Shown here: piece by piece, positions 6,017 through 6,818 of the stretch
Layout: each line of letters begins with the position of its first letter
Numbering within the stretch: position 1 is the first letter of the stretch
Source: JBHIDJ01 sp046760105
Lineage (GTDB): Bacteria > Pseudomonadota > Gammaproteobacteria > Acidiferrobacterales > SPGG2
NCBI GenBank assembly: GCA_046760105.1
Contig: JBHIDJ010000154.1
Span: forward strand, 1 to 6,818
Direction: 5' to 3'
Length of the DNA stretch: 6,818 bases
Position numbers and translations under genes: made by a program
Notes under the pieces: model-generated
Told to the model about the DNA's origin: nothing
Seen by the model: the letters and a program-made list of their open reading frames with translations, nothing else
The model's database searches: none

Positions 6017-6818
6017 ATGAAAGTTATGCGCAAAACTATTCTGATTACGATTTTTTCTCTTGGGTTTTCCGTGAGTGCCTTGGCAGACACGAAGCATTTC
6101 CACCCCAAGGGCAAGCCGCCCTCTAAGCACACCATCGCGGTGATCGAGAAGGCGCGGGCCACACTGCCCTTTGCCGACAAGCGGGACTTCGAGGAGGAGA
6201 AGAGGGGCTTCATCGCAGCGCCCAAGTCCATGAAGATCGAGGCCGATGCCGGCCACGTCGCCTGGGACATGGAACGCTACCAGTTCCTGGCCACGGGCGA
6301 GGACTTCGACAGCATCCACCCCTCGCTTCAGCGCCAGTCCACCCTCAACCTCAACTTCGGCCTCTACGAGGTGATGCCCGGCATCTACCAGGTGCGCGGC
6401 TTCGATCTGGCCAATGTCACCTTCGTGCAGGGCAAGACCGGCTGGATCGTCTTCGATCCCGCTACCGCCCTGGAGACCGCTCGGGCGGCCAAGGAGCTGG
6501 TCGATCAGCACCTCGGCAAGAAGCCCGTCGTGGCCGTGGTCTACTCGCACTCCCACGCCGACCACTTCGGCGGCGTACGCGGCATCGTCGACGAGTCCGA
6601 CGTGCGGGCGGGCAAGGTCCAGATCATTGCGCCGCGCGATTTCATGGAGCACGCCGTCTCCGAGAACGTCTACGCCGGCAACGCCATGAGCCGTCGGCTC
6701 TTCTACCAGTACGGTGTGCTGCTGCCCGCCAGCCCCTTCGGGCACGCCGGCCAGGGCCTGGCACAGAACGTGGCGGCCGGCAACCTCGGCCTGATCGCGC
6801 CCACCCATGTCATCGAGG
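6017..6818 (+). CDS. SdsA/YjcS-type alkylsulfatase, metallo-beta-lactamase fold, N-terminal part (3' truncated by window edge)
   Basis: The frame runs open off the window end after 267 codons; family members are about 650 aa. The start MKVMRKTILITIFSLGFSVS leads into a signal peptide with probable cleavage after ALA at residue 23 (ALA|D), giving a periplasmic enzyme. The metallo-beta-lactamase motif HxHxDH is seen as SHSHADHFGG with His178, His180, Asp182 and His183, which bind the two zinc ions in this family. Segments such as ATLPFADKRDFEEEKRGFIA, NFGLYEVMPGIYQVRGFDLA and YGVLLPASP, with IAPTHVIE at the edge, match SdsA1, BDS1 and YjcS alkylsulfatases. These hydrolyse primary or secondary alkyl sulfates such as SDS to alcohol and sulfate. 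The later metal ligands, dimerisation domain and SCP2-like C-terminal domain fall outside the window. Codons after the signal peptide end almost always in G or C, unlike the neighbouring genes. Whether it prefers primary or secondary esters cannot be told. Confidence 0.92.
   Translation, partial: MKVMRKTILITIFSLGFSVSALADTKHFHPKGKPPSKHTIAVIEKARATLPFADKRDFEEEKRGFIAAPKSMKIEADAGHVAWDMERYQFLATGEDFDSIHPSLQRQSTLNLNFGLYEVMPGIYQVRGFDLANVTFVQGKTGWIVFDPATALETARAAKELVDQHLGKKPVVAVVYSHSHADHFGGVRGIVDESDVRAGKVQIIAPRDFMEHAVSENVYAGNAMSRRLFYQYGVLLPASPFGHAGQGLAQNVAAGNLGLIAPTHVIE

Noticed and set aside
5933..6808. 291-codon open frame on the minus strand
   Set aside because: It lies antisense to the alkylsulfatase gene, which has a signal peptide, HxHxDH motif and strong ribosome binding site. 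The long antisense frame follows from the high G/C at third codon positions.

Overview
The window looks like a chromosomal segment from a Gram-negative proteobacterium, most likely a gammaproteobacterium. An AsmA-family envelope protein, a lipobox-bearing multiheme cytochrome, an outer-membrane beta-barrel ending in Phe and a periplasmic alkylsulfatase all imply a diderm envelope and a cytochrome c maturation system. Base composition is moderately GC-rich. The taxonomic call is inference; there is no rRNA or other phylogenetic marker here.

Layout: (1) 1-1848, plus strand: the C-terminal part of an AsmA-family protein whose true start lies upstream. It ends in three exact copies of a 12-bp repeat encoding a KKKR-rich tail. 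(2) 1849-2356: a 508-bp gap without a convincing gene but rich in structure. It holds a 121-bp segment bounded by a perfect 13-bp inverted repeat, a perfect 7-bp hairpin, a 70-bp array of ten 7-nt repeats, and a stem-loop overlapping a candidate promoter just before the next gene. (3) 2357-4690, plus strand: a 777-aa predicted outer-membrane lipoprotein with eight CXXCH haem-binding motifs, followed by HEAT-like and TPR repeats. (4) 4691-4775: a short convergent gap with overlapping, mutually exclusive hairpins, one with a C(UUCG)G loop on the minus-strand transcript. (5) 4776-5585, minus strand: a 269-aa beta-barrel outer-membrane protein. (6) 5586-6016: a 431-bp divergent promoter region. 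(7) 6017 to the window end, plus strand: the first 267 codons of an SdsA/YjcS-type metallo-beta-lactamase-fold alkylsulfatase with its HxHxDH motif.

The genes do not form one operon. The first two are co-oriented but more than 500 bp apart; the last two are divergent. They share an envelope location: AsmA proteins act in envelope lipid homeostasis, the cytochrome would carry electrons in the periplasm or at the outer membrane, and the sulfatase would act on alkyl sulfates in the periplasm. No clearly new multi-gene system is visible. The most notable points are the haem-HEAT-TPR fusion, the repeat-rich leader in front of it, and the abrupt codon-usage change inside the sulfatase gene.
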